A stretch of 64,000 nt of DNA. Origin: Actinomycetospora lutea. GTDB taxonomy: Bacteria > Actinomycetota > Actinomycetes > Mycobacteriales > Pseudonocardiaceae. The stretch is from NCBI RefSeq assembly GCF_028737205.1, contig NZ_JAQZAL010000023.1, positions 28,204 through 92,203 on the forward strand, in the 5' to 3' direction. A program made the translations under genes and the position numbers. Each line of letters begins with the position of its first letter. Position 1 is the first letter of the stretch. This document shows, one piece after another, positions 26,136 to 33,310 of this stretch. The notes below the pieces were generated by a model. It searched no databases, had not been told where the DNA came from, and saw only the letters and a list, made by a program, of their open reading frames with translations.

Positions 26136-26141
26136 TACGGT
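26136..26141 (+). promoter_or_regulatory. -10 box, probable leaderless promoter of the AKR operon
   Basis: TACGGT ends six nucleotides before the ATG at 26148. The gap to the divergent GH65 gene is only 90 bp, so both promoters lie within it. Confidence 0.45.
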
Positions 26142-26147
26142 GGAGCC

Positions 26148-27128
26148 ATGGCCGCCCGCGTCCGCATCCCCCGCTCGGAGCTCGAGGTCCACCCGCTCTG
26201 CCTCGGCGGCAACGTCTTCGGCTGGACCGCGGACGCCGCCGTGTCGGCCGCGGTGCTCGACGCCTACACCGAGGCGGGCGGCGACTTCGTCGACAGCGCC
26301 GACTCGTACACCTGGCGGGTCGAGGGCAACACCGGCGGCGACTCCGAGCGCGTCCTCGGCGACTGGATGGCGGCCCGCGGGGCGCGCGACCGGATGGTCG
26401 TCGCCACCAAGGTCGGCTCGTGGCCGGAGCGCCCGGGGCTGTCGCCGGAGAACGTCCGGGCCGCCTGCGACGACTCGCTGCGCCGCCTGCGCACCGACCA
26501 CATCGACCTCTACTACGCCCACCGCGACGACCCGGACACCCCGCTCGGGGACGCCCTCGGCGCCTTCGACGAGCTCGTGCGCGCCGGGAAGATCCGCTAC
26601 GTCGGGCTGTCGAACTTCTCGGCCGAGCGGCTGACCTCGGCGCTCACCGTCGCCGACGAGCACGGCCTCGCCCGGCCCGTCGCGCTGCAGCCGCACTACA
26701 ACCTCGTCGAGCGCGCGGTCTACGAGGACGAGCTGGCCGACGTCGCCGCTGCCGCCGACCTCGGCGTCATGCCCTACTTCGCGCTGGCCAAGGGCTTCCT
26801 GACCGGGAAGTACCGCCCGGGCGACCCGGCGCCGGACACCAGCGGCCCGATGGCCTCGGCCCGCGCCGGCGGCGCCGTCGCGTACCTCGACGACCGGGGG
26901 ACGCGCGTGCTGCGCGTCCTCGAGGAGGTGGCGGGCGCGCACGCCGTGCCGATGGCCGCGGTCGCGCTCGCCTGGCTCGCCGCGCAGCCGACGGTCACGG
27001 CGCCGATCGCGTCCGCCCGCACCGTCGAGCAGCTGGCGACGATCCTGCCGATGGCCGACCTCGCGCTGGCGCCCGACGAGGTCGCCGCGCTCACCGAGGC
27101 GTCGGAGGACACCCGACTGGCGGGGTGA
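26148..27128 (+). CDS. Aldo/keto reductase
   Basis: A 326-residue (beta/alpha)8 NADPH-dependent oxidoreductase. The catalytic tetrad is visible as D49, Y54 (FVDSADSY), K88 (ATKVG) and H125 (YAHRDDP). The sequence PVALQPHYNLVERAVYEDEL and the late GPI-like ASARTVEQL match the AKR11/YajO-like group. Start ATG behind a TACGGT box. The IclR gene starts 25 nt after the stop and the MetE-like gene follows, so the three may form one transcript. Substrate unknown. Confidence 0.92.
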   Translation: MAARVRIPRSELEVHPLCLGGNVFGWTADAAVSAAVLDAYTEAGGDFVDSADSYTWRVEGNTGGDSERVLGDWMAARGARDRMVVATKVGSWPERPGLSPENVRAACDDSLRRLRTDHIDLYYAHRDDPDTPLGDALGAFDELVRAGKIRYVGLSNFSAERLTSALTVADEHGLARPVALQPHYNLVERAVYEDELADVAAAADLGVMPYFALAKGFLTGKYRPGDPAPDTSGPMASARAGGAVAYLDDRGTRVLRVLEEVAGAHAVPMAAVALAWLAAQPTVTAPIASARTVEQLATILPMADLALAPDEVAALTEASEDTRLAG

Positions 27129-27153
27129 GCGCCCCTCGGGTTTCGTAGGAGGT

Positions 27154-27978
27154 GTGAGCGCGCTCTCCTCGGTGCACCGCGCCCTGCAGGTGCTCGAGGT
27201 CGTCGCCGCGGCCGGCGACGGGATCAGCGCGAAGGCCGTCGCCCGGCGGCTCGAGTACAACCTCTCGACGACCTACCACCTGCTCGACAGCCTCGTCTCC
27301 GACGGCTACCTCGTGCGCCTCGAGGAGCCGCGCGGGTTCGGCCTCGGGCCCAAGCTGCCCGCGCTGCACGACCGCCTCCTCGCCCAGCTCCCCGTGCCGC
27401 GCGGGCTGGGCGGCATCCTCGGCGAGGTGCACGGCACCGCCGGCGCGGGCGCGCTGTACGCGGCGTTCCGCGACGACGACGTCGTGGTCGTCGGGCACGA
27501 CGACTGCGCCTCCCACCCCGTGCCCGTGATCTCGGCGTGGCGCGGGGCCCTGCACGCCACCGCCGTCGGGAAGCTCTGGCTCGCCGAGTCCGCGGCGCCC
27601 GCGCGGCGCGCGATCCTCGACCGCGACGGCCTGCCCTCGCACGCCTACCGCACGATGACCGACCCCGACGCGCTCGAGCGCGAGCTGGACGCGGTGCGCC
27701 GGCGCGACCTCGCGGTCGACCGCGGCGAGTTCCGCGAGCGCCTGGCCTGCATGGCCGCCCCGGTGCGGGTGCCGTCGCCCGGCGGTCCCGTGCTCGTCGG
27801 TGCCGTCGCGGTGTCCGTCCCGGTGGTCCCCGCCGGCGGCCCCGGCAGCATCGCCGACCGGCGCGACCGCCTCGAGCGCGCGGTCCGGGAGGGTGCCCGC
27901 CGCCTGTCCGTGGCGCTGCAGGATCCCGTTTCCACTGGGTGGGACGACGGCGGGCCCGGGGCGGTGCGCCGCGGATAA
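27154..27978 (+). CDS. IclR-family transcriptional regulator
   Basis: A 274-residue regulator. Residues 3-65 are the winged helix (LSSVHRALQVLEVVAAAGDG, then STTYHLLDSLVSDGYLVR). The effector domain has HATAVGKLWLAE and a typical DRGEFRERLACMAAPVR block. The start is uncertain: AGGAGG lies only one nucleotide from the GTG at 27154, but the next GTG (27172) would remove conserved residues. It sits between an aldo/keto reductase and a MetE-like gene, and is a plausible local regulator responding to a small aromatic or carboxylic ligand. Confidence 0.9.
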   Translation: MSALSSVHRALQVLEVVAAAGDGISAKAVARRLEYNLSTTYHLLDSLVSDGYLVRLEEPRGFGLGPKLPALHDRLLAQLPVPRGLGGILGEVHGTAGAGALYAAFRDDDVVVVGHDDCASHPVPVISAWRGALHATAVGKLWLAESAAPARRAILDRDGLPSHAYRTMTDPDALERELDAVRRRDLAVDRGEFRERLACMAAPVRVPSPGGPVLVGAVAVSVPVVPAGGPGSIADRRDRLERAVREGARRLSVALQDPVSTGWDDGGPGAVRRG

Positions 27979-27981
27979 CCT
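27976..27981 (+). promoter_or_regulatory. -10 box, probable leaderless promoter of the MetE-like gene
   Basis: TAACCT overlaps the end of the IclR gene and ends seven nucleotides before the ATG at 27989. It would allow separate expression of the MetE-like gene. Confidence 0.45.
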
Positions 27982-27988
27982 GCGGCGC

Positions 27989-29116
27989 ATGAGTGCCCGG
28001 ACCAGCGCCCCGTTCCGCGCCGACCACGTCGGGAGCCTCCTGCGCCCGCCCGCCCTGAAGCAGGCCCGCGACGACCACGCCGCCGGGCGCATCGACGCCG
28101 ACGCGCTGCGTGCCGCCGAGGACGAGGCGATCCGGGAGGCCGTCGCCCTGCAGGAGGGCGTCGGCCTGCAGAGCGCCACCGACGGCGAGTTCCGCCGCAC
28201 CTCGTGGCACATGGACTTCCTCTACCAGCTCGACGGCGTGACCTCGTCGAAGGACTCGTCGGTCGAGGTGGCGTTCCGCAACGCCTCGGGCGACCTGACC
28301 TTCGCCGCGATGTCGCTGGTGATCGACCAGCGCATCGGGCTCTCGCGCACGATCTTCGGCGACGCGTTCGAGACGCTGGCGTCGTTCACCACGACCGCGG
28401 TCCCGAAGCTGACGATCCCCTCGCCCTCGATGCTGCACTACCGCCTCGGCGGCGCGCCGGTGCACGAGGGCTCGCCCTACACCGAGCCCGACGAGTTCTG
28501 GGCGGACCTCGCGGCCGCGTACCGCGAGGAGGTGTCGCGGCTCTACCAGCTGGGCGTGCGCTACCTGCAGCTCGACGACACCTCGCTGGCCTACCTCAAC
28601 GACCCGGCGCAGCGCGAGTCGATGGCCGCTCGCGGCGAGGACGCCGAGCACATGCACGAGCGCTACGTCGCCACGATCAACGAGGTCCTCCGCGACCGCC
28701 CCGACGACCTGCGGGTCACCACGCACATGTGCCGCGGCAACTACCGCTCGTCCTGGGCGGCCGAGGGCGGCTACGACTACGTCGCCGAGACCGTCTTCGG
28801 CGGGCTGCAGATCGACGGCTTCTTCTGCGAGTACGACGACGCGCGCTCGGGCGACTTCTCGCCGCTGCGCTTCGTGCCCCGCGGCGACCAGCAGGTCGTC
28901 CTGGGCCTCGTCACCACCAAGACCGGTGAGCTCGAGGACCCGGACACACTCAAGCGCCGCATCGAGGAGGCGACGAAGTACGTGCCGCTCGAGCAGCTCT
29001 GCCTCTCCCCGCAGTGCGGCTTCTCCTCGACGGTCGAGGGCAACGACCTCACCGCCGACCAGCAGCGCGCGAAGCTCGACCTCGTCGTCTCCGTGGCCCA
29101 GGACGTCTGGGGCTGA
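27989..29116 (+). CDS. MetE C-terminal-like (cobalamin-independent) methyltransferase
   Basis: A 375-residue protein equivalent to the catalytic half of cobalamin-independent methionine synthase, of the YxjG/YxjH type. The barrel opens with RADHVGSLLRPP. The zinc ligands of MetE appear conserved: His and Cys in THMCRGN (about 251-253), a Glu in FFCEYDD and the final Cys in SPQCGF. The N-terminal half of MetE that helps bind folate is absent, as in stand-alone core enzymes that often use other methyl donors or sulfur compounds. Adjacent IclR and AKR genes hint at a catabolic rather than housekeeping role, which is inference. Confidence 0.87.
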   Translation: MSARTSAPFRADHVGSLLRPPALKQARDDHAAGRIDADALRAAEDEAIREAVALQEGVGLQSATDGEFRRTSWHMDFLYQLDGVTSSKDSSVEVAFRNASGDLTFAAMSLVIDQRIGLSRTIFGDAFETLASFTTTAVPKLTIPSPSMLHYRLGGAPVHEGSPYTEPDEFWADLAAAYREEVSRLYQLGVRYLQLDDTSLAYLNDPAQRESMAARGEDAEHMHERYVATINEVLRDRPDDLRVTTHMCRGNYRSSWAAEGGYDYVAETVFGGLQIDGFFCEYDDARSGDFSPLRFVPRGDQQVVLGLVTTKTGELEDPDTLKRRIEEATKYVPLEQLCLSPQCGFSSTVEGNDLTADQQRAKLDLVVSVAQDVWG

Positions 29117-29525
29117 GCCGCGCGGGTTGCCCTTGTCGCCGCGAATGCGCTGTTCGCTGCTTCTCTGCGCGCAACGTTCCGTTCGCTCGAGCGTTGGGCG
29201 TACCCCGGACTGCGCTCAGGCTGCGGCGACGACCCGCAGATCAGGGCAGGGACGCGAGGCCGCGAGGCGGGAGGAGCCCCACAGCTCCTGCGTCACGGCC
29301 GCCTTGTCCGCGCGGAGCCGCCGCGCGGGGCAGGCGCGCGGTGCGCTCGATCTCCACGAACGCCGACGAGGTGCGCTGCCGCCCGGCGTCGACCAGGGGA
29401 TGCCGCGGAACGGTAGCGAGCCCGTCAGGGCCTGTGGACGCATGCGGGCGATGTGGGCGGCGCGCGGCGCGGTGATGCGGGGAGCGCAGCACTCGCCCTC
29501 CGGAAAGCAGGCGAGCCCGGGGCGG
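29117..29525. other. Gene-free region of about 400 bp
   Basis: No convincing gene. Composition is visibly less GC-rich at 29120-29230 and there is a perfect 10-bp palindrome CGCTCGAGCG at 29184-29193. Open frames on both strands here are short, Arg/Pro-rich and lack a good ribosome binding site. It could be a decayed gene, a dispersed repeat or the joint 3' region of the two convergent genes. Confidence 0.5.
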
Positions 29526-30266
29526 TCAGACGCCGTAGCGGGCGGCGAGCTGTCCCCGGCAGATGCTCGTGTTGGCGTCGACGCCGACCTGGTACGAGCG
29601 CGCCTTGCGCAGGTGCAGCGGGAGGGCGTCGACGCCGACCGTGGCGCCGGAGGGGTCGACGACGAGCGGGTCGCCGTCGTCCGCTGGGATGCCGAGCTCG
29701 CGGCGCCGGGCCCGCAGGCGCCGGAGGTCGGCGCTGTCCGGCGCGTCGCCGAGGGTCATCGCAGCCACCTGCTCCGGCGTCGCCCCCTCCCGCATGATCG
29801 GGCGGACGACGAGGTCGGTGCCGGCCATGAGCGCGCGCTCGGTGAACGTGCGCCGCAGGTCGTCGAGCTCCGCGACGGCCTCGCCGACCTCGGTGCCCGC
29901 CATCGAGCCCACGAAGCCCGCCCGCGCGGCGACGCCGGCGTTGATGGCGTCGGAGGCGAAGTGGTCGGCGAGCGTCACGTCGGCCCGGGTCACGCCGTCG
30001 ACGGCGGAGACCGCGTCGTGGGCGTCGGCGACCATGAGGAAGGCGAAGTTCGGGGCGCAGAAGTAGGTGGGCAGGCGCAGCGACACGTGCGCGACCCCGT
30101 CCGACACGGAGCAGGATCCCACGAAGTCCAGCGAGACGACGTCGCTGTCGAGCTCCGGGTCGCGGACGGTGCGCAGCGCCTCCCACACCCGCGCCGCCAG
30201 GCCCGTCGCGGCCGCGGCGGCGGCGGCGTTGGACCCGAGGGCGCGGGTGTCGGAGAGGAGCGTCAT
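29526..30266 (-). CDS. DUF59/MIP18-type metal-sulfur cluster assembly-like protein
   Basis: A 246-residue protein. Residues 25-120 form a DUF59 domain (VWEALRTVRDPELDSDVVSL, then LRLPTYFCAPNFAFLMVADA) with the single conserved Cys in FCAPNF. The C-terminal 120 residues are a helical extension. DUF59 proteins assist Fe-S or di-iron cofactor assembly. Proteins of this two-part form accompany a matching amidohydrolase in propane/MimABCD-type di-iron monooxygenase clusters. The ATG overlaps the amidohydrolase stop (ATGA), so the pair is translationally coupled. No monooxygenase is in the window. Confidence 0.82.
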   Translation of the reverse strand: MTLLSDTRALGSNAAAAAAATGLAARVWEALRTVRDPELDSDVVSLDFVGSCSVSDGVAHVSLRLPTYFCAPNFAFLMVADAHDAVSAVDGVTRADVTLADHFASDAINAGVAARAGFVGSMAGTEVGEAVAELDDLRRTFTERALMAGTDLVVRPIMREGATPEQVAAMTLGDAPDSADLRRLRARRRELGIPADDGDPLVVDPSGATVGVDALPLHLRKARSYQVGVDANTSICRGQLAARYGV

Positions 30267-31309
30267 GCCTGGGCCACCTCCCGCTCGTCGACGAGCTGGG
30301 CGCCCTCGCCCTCCCGGATCTCGCACTCGACGGGCACCGGGATGTCGTAGAGCTTGGCCGCGTTCAGGCCCAGGATCTTCTTCTTGCCGTTGGTGTCGAG
30401 GCGGGGGTAGTCCTCGTACTCGGCGCTGTCCGGGTAGTCCCAGTCGACGAGGCCCTCGACCTGCCACTTCGGTTCCCAGATGTTGTAGTCCGAGCCGAAG
30501 GTCATCTTGTCCTCGCCGACCCAGAACAGCAGCTCGCCCATCACCTTCGCGAAGAAGCGCGGGCGCGCGTGCATGAGGCCACCCAGCACGACCGAGAGGC
30601 CGGCATAGACGTTGGGCTCCTGCGTCGCCATGAAGCAGAAGTCCTCGATGCGCGGCAGGCCCACGTGCTCGACGATGAAGTTCAGGCCCTGGAAGTCGGT
30701 GGCCGCGTGGTCGACGTCGGAGACGTCGAACGCGTCCTTGTCCAGCGGCCAGATCGTCGGGCCCTTGTGCACGTGGATGTTCTTGATGCCCAGTTCCTGG
30801 GCGCGCTCGAGGAAGCGGTAGCACTCGGGGTCGGAGAGCTTGAAGCCGCGCGAGTCGCCGTTCCACTCCGCGGTGTAGAGCTTCGCGCCCATCGGCTGGT
30901 ACCGCTCGACGTTCGCCTCGAACTCGCGCATCCCGGCGTCGCCGTCACGCGGGTCGAAGCGCGTGTTCACGCGGAACTTCTCGGGGTGCTTCGTCGCCAG
31001 CTCGCCGTTGCGCTCGCTGGTGTTGAAGCCGTCCTTGTACCACTCGCGCAGGTAGGTCGACTGGAAGATCGCGACGTCGACGTGGCCCTCGTCGAAGACC
31101 TCGCGCATCAGCTGCTCCTCGGAGACCTTCTGGAACTCCTCGAGCGGCTGGTGGGTCTCGGCGGGACCGAGCGACTGGTAGGCGTGGAAGCACTCGATCC
31201 AGCCCTTGGCGTACTGCTCCGCGCCCTGCACCCAGTTCTCGGGCGACGCGTCCCAGTAGTGCATGTGGGAATCGACGACGAAGTACTTCTCACCGTTCTT
31301 CTCGTACAC
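30263..31309 (-). CDS. Amidohydrolase of the propane-monooxygenase-accessory type
   Basis: A 348-residue TIM-barrel protein of the amidohydrolase-2 superfamily. The metal motif is D13-S-H15-M-H17 near the N-terminus. NIHVHKGPTIWPL, FIVEHVGLPR and FGSDYNIW give further ligand positions. The N-terminus (YEKNGEKYFVVDSHMHYWD), KLYTAEWNGDSRG and KKKILGLNAAKLYDI match, from memory, the amidohydrolase next to prm/mim propane monooxygenase operons. Its role there is not settled; decarboxylation or hydrolysis of an oxidised intermediate is possible. GTG start after GGGAGG. Coupled to the DUF59 gene downstream. Confidence 0.85.
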   Translation of the reverse strand: MYEKNGEKYFVVDSHMHYWDASPENWVQGAEQYAKGWIECFHAYQSLGPAETHQPLEEFQKVSEEQLMREVFDEGHVDVAIFQSTYLREWYKDGFNTSERNGELATKHPEKFRVNTRFDPRDGDAGMREFEANVERYQPMGAKLYTAEWNGDSRGFKLSDPECYRFLERAQELGIKNIHVHKGPTIWPLDKDAFDVSDVDHAATDFQGLNFIVEHVGLPRIEDFCFMATQEPNVYAGLSVVLGGLMHARPRFFAKVMGELLFWVGEDKMTFGSDYNIWEPKWQVEGLVDWDYPDSAEYEDYPRLDTNGKKKILGLNAAKLYDIPVPVECEIREGEGAQLVDEREVAQA

Positions 31310-31369
31310 GGAGACGGCCTCCCGAGGCTGCGCGGTCGCGGTGGTGTGTGGTGGTGGCCACGCGGTCCA

Positions 31370-31399
31370 CATCACACGTGATGGTTCGGTGGTGGGCAA
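31370..31399 (-). promoter_or_regulatory. Candidate promoter and operator of the amidohydrolase operon
   Basis: On the minus strand TTGCCC (31399-31394) and TGTGAT (31376-31371) are spaced by 17 nt. The perfect inverted repeat CATCAC-AC-GTGATG (31370-31383) overlaps the -10 side. A repressor bound there would block transcription. The repeat is 61-74 nt upstream of the GTG at 31309. Confidence 0.45.
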
Positions 31400-31458
31400 C
31401 CCCATGATTTCCGCCCATCGCCGAAACGGACTAATCGGACAGCACCGGGAGGCCCGCG

Positions 31459-31464
31459 TACGGT
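31459..31464 (+). promoter_or_regulatory. -10 box, probable leaderless promoter of the SDR gene
   Basis: TACGGT ends seven nucleotides before the ATG at 31472, with no Shine-Dalgarno sequence closer than GGGAGG at 31448. Confidence 0.5.
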
Positions 31465-31471
31465 CGGCGGC

Positions 31472-32164
31472 ATGCGCATCGTCATCGCGGGCGGACACGG
31501 GAAGATCGCGCTGCGCCTCGAGCGGCAGGCCGCCGCCCGGGGCGACGCCCCCGTCGCCCTCATCCGCGACCCGGGCCAGTCCGACGACGTGCGCGACGCC
31601 GGCGCGGAGCCGGTGGTCGCCGACCTCGAGGCGATCGGTTCCGGGGAGCTGGCCCAGCACCTGACCGGCGCGGACGCCGTGGTGTTCGCCGCCGGGGCGG
31701 GGCCGGGCAGCACCGTCGAGCGCAAGGGCACCGTCGACCGCGACGCCGCCCTGCTCCTCGCCGACGCCGCCGCCGCGGCCGGGGTGCGGCGCTACCTGCT
31801 GGTGTCGGCGATGAACATCGACAGCCCGCCGGCGCCCGAGGACGACGACTCCGTGTGGGCCCACTACCTGCGCGCGAAGAAGGCCGCCGAGGAGGCCCTG
31901 CGCGCGCGGGGCGACCTCGGCCTCACGATCCTGCGCCCCGGCCGGCTCACCGACGACCCGGGCACCGGGCTCGTGCGCCTCGGGCCGGTCGGTGGCCAGC
32001 CGCCCGTGGGCTACGGCGAGGTGACCCGCGACGACGTCGCCGCCGTGCTGCTGGCGCTCCTCGACGCCCCGGCGACGGTGGGCGCCGTGCTCGACCTCGT
32101 CGGGGGCACGGTGCCGCCCGCGCAGGCGGTCGCCGCGCTGAGCGGGGCGAACGCGCCCCGCTGA
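31472..32164 (+). CDS. NAD(P)-binding SDR/NmrA-like protein
   Basis: A 230-residue atypical short-chain dehydrogenase. The cofactor-binding start is MRIVIAGGHGKIALRL (G-x-x-G-x-x type), an acidic region near VVADLEAIG follows, and YLLVSAMNID aligns with the active-site strand. The catalytic YxxxK of classical SDRs is replaced by HYLRAKKAAE, which keeps a Y-x-x-x-K spacing at the expected place. Such proteins reduce ketones or act as redox sensors. It is divergent from the amidohydrolase operon and convergent with the second binding-protein gene (16 nt between stops). Confidence 0.85.
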   Translation: MRIVIAGGHGKIALRLERQAAARGDAPVALIRDPGQSDDVRDAGAEPVVADLEAIGSGELAQHLTGADAVVFAAGAGPGSTVERKGTVDRDAALLLADAAAAAGVRRYLLVSAMNIDSPPAPEDDDSVWAHYLRAKKAAEEALRARGDLGLTILRPGRLTDDPGTGLVRLGPVGGQPPVGYGEVTRDDVAAVLLALLDAPATVGAVLDLVGGTVPPAQAVAALSGANAPR

Positions 32165-32180
32165 CACCGGCGACGAGCAC

Positions 32181-33134
32181 TCAGCCGATCAGCCCCTGCT
32201 CGCGCAGGAACGACCGCGCGACCTCGTCGGGGCTGCGTCCGCCGACCGAGACGCGCTCGTTGAGCTGGCGCATCACCGGCTCGGTGAGCGTCGGCGCGAG
32301 CATCCGGCCCAGCAGGGCGAGACGGGGCGCGCGCGCCATGACGTCGCTGCGGACCGTGAGCGCCGCGTTGTAGGGCAGGAAGTAGCCGCGGTCGTCGACG
32401 AGCGTCGAGAGCCGCAGCGGGTTGAGCCGGCCGTCGGTGGCGAACACCTCGCCGAACGTGCACGGGTTCGCCGCCGCGACCGCGTCGTAGATCTGGTCGA
32501 TCTCGCGCGTGTCGAGCGCCTGGTCGCCGAGGGGGATGTCGTAGGTCGCGAGCAGCCCCTGCAGGCCGTCCTCGCGGCCGGTGAACTCCTGGTCGACGCA
32601 CAGCGTCCCCTGCGGCGACCCGGAGCGGACGAGCGCCGCGAAGTCCGAGAGCGTCCGGACGCGCAGCCGCTGCGCGATGTCGGTGCGCACGCCGATCGCG
32701 TAGGTGTTGTTGAAGGGCGTGGGGTCGAGCCAGGTGACCTGGTTGCCCATGTCCGCGACACGCACGGCGTCGTAGAGCGCCAGCGGGTCGGCGATCGTCG
32801 ACTCCTGGGACAGGTACAGGCGCCAGGCGGTGCCGGTGTACTCCCAGTACATGTCGATCTGACCGCTGGTCAGGGCGGCGCGGACGTTGGCCGAGCCCTT
32901 CGTGTCACAGCGGTCGATCACGGTGGCCCCGCTCGACTGGAGCAGGGCGATGGTCATCTTGCAGAGCACGATCTGCTCGGCGAACTCCTTGCCGCCGACG
33001 GTCAGCGTCTGCCCCGTGAGGTCGACCTCCTGGGCGAAGCTGCCCGGCGGGGTCAGTCTGCGGTCGTCGGAGCAGCCGGCGAGCAGGGCGGCGACCAGCG
33101 CGACGAGGGCGATCAGGACCGGGGGTCGGGGCAC
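32181..33134 (-). CDS. Substrate-binding lipoprotein of a glycine-betaine-type ABC importer (second copy)
   Basis: A 317-residue lipoprotein. The signal peptide ends in the lipobox LLAG-C (Cys about 21). The mature part is an OpuAC/ProX-type binding fold with VGGKEFAEQIVLCKMTIALL, the SGQIDMYWEYTGTAW stretch, and NPCTFGEVFATDGR in the second lobe. It is clearly paralogous to the protein at 33311-34333 over its whole length. Start GTG at 33134, preceded by 12-bp tandem repeats and separated from the upstream copy by a strong hairpin, so its expression may be independent of the main operon. Confidence 0.9.
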   Translation of the reverse strand: MPRPPVLIALVALVAALLAGCSDDRRLTPPGSFAQEVDLTGQTLTVGGKEFAEQIVLCKMTIALLQSSGATVIDRCDTKGSANVRAALTSGQIDMYWEYTGTAWRLYLSQESTIADPLALYDAVRVADMGNQVTWLDPTPFNNTYAIGVRTDIAQRLRVRTLSDFAALVRSGSPQGTLCVDQEFTGREDGLQGLLATYDIPLGDQALDTREIDQIYDAVAAANPCTFGEVFATDGRLNPLRLSTLVDDRGYFLPYNAALTVRSDVMARAPRLALLGRMLAPTLTEPVMRQLNERVSVGGRSPDEVARSFLREQGLIG

Positions 33135-33160
33135 GGGCGTGGCGCCTTCGTCTCGGAGCG

Positions 33161-33208
33161 GATGCCGGATCAGATGCCGGATCAGATACCGGAGCGGTTG
33201 CCGGAGCG
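33161..33208. repeat. Four 12-bp tandem units before the second binding-protein gene
   Basis: Units GATGCCGGATCA (33161-33172), GATGCCGGATCA (33173-33184), GATACCGGAGCG (33185-33196) and GTTGCCGGAGCG (33197-33208) run head to tail, 27-74 nt upstream of the GTG at 33134. They could bind a regulator in the promoter or structure the mRNA leader. Confidence 0.7.
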
Positions 33209-33230
33209 GTCGTGGACGGTCGTCGGCCGC

Positions 33231-33284
33231 GACGACGACGGCCGGCCGGGGTCCGAGGACCCGCGACCGGCCGCCGCCGTCGTC
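33231..33284 (-). terminator. Compound hairpin after the first binding-protein gene
   Basis: Outer arms GACGACG (from 33231) and CGTCGTC (ending 33284) with inner CGGCCGG/CCGGCCG surround GGGTCC-GA-GGACCC (33249-33262). It follows the stop at 33311 on the minus strand and precedes the second binding-protein gene. Confidence 0.6.
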
Positions 33285-33310
33285 ACACCGTCAGAGGCGT
33301 CATCGTGGGC

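Noticed and set aside
23268..27260. Open frames of about 1190 and 1290 codons covering the GH65 region on both strands
   Set aside because: Only the GH65 and aldo/keto reductase portions show conserved motifs; the rest is Arg/Gly/Val-rich shadow sequence in frames with poor third-position GC.
29216..29443. A 75-codon minus-strand frame as a small gene
   Set aside because: It lacks a convincing ribosome binding site, is Arg/Pro/Ser-rich and shows no domain; listed only as part of the gene-free region.
33161..33208. 12-bp tandem repeat as a CRISPR or replication iteron
   Set aside because: Units are too short for CRISPR and no replication protein or DnaA-box cluster is nearby.
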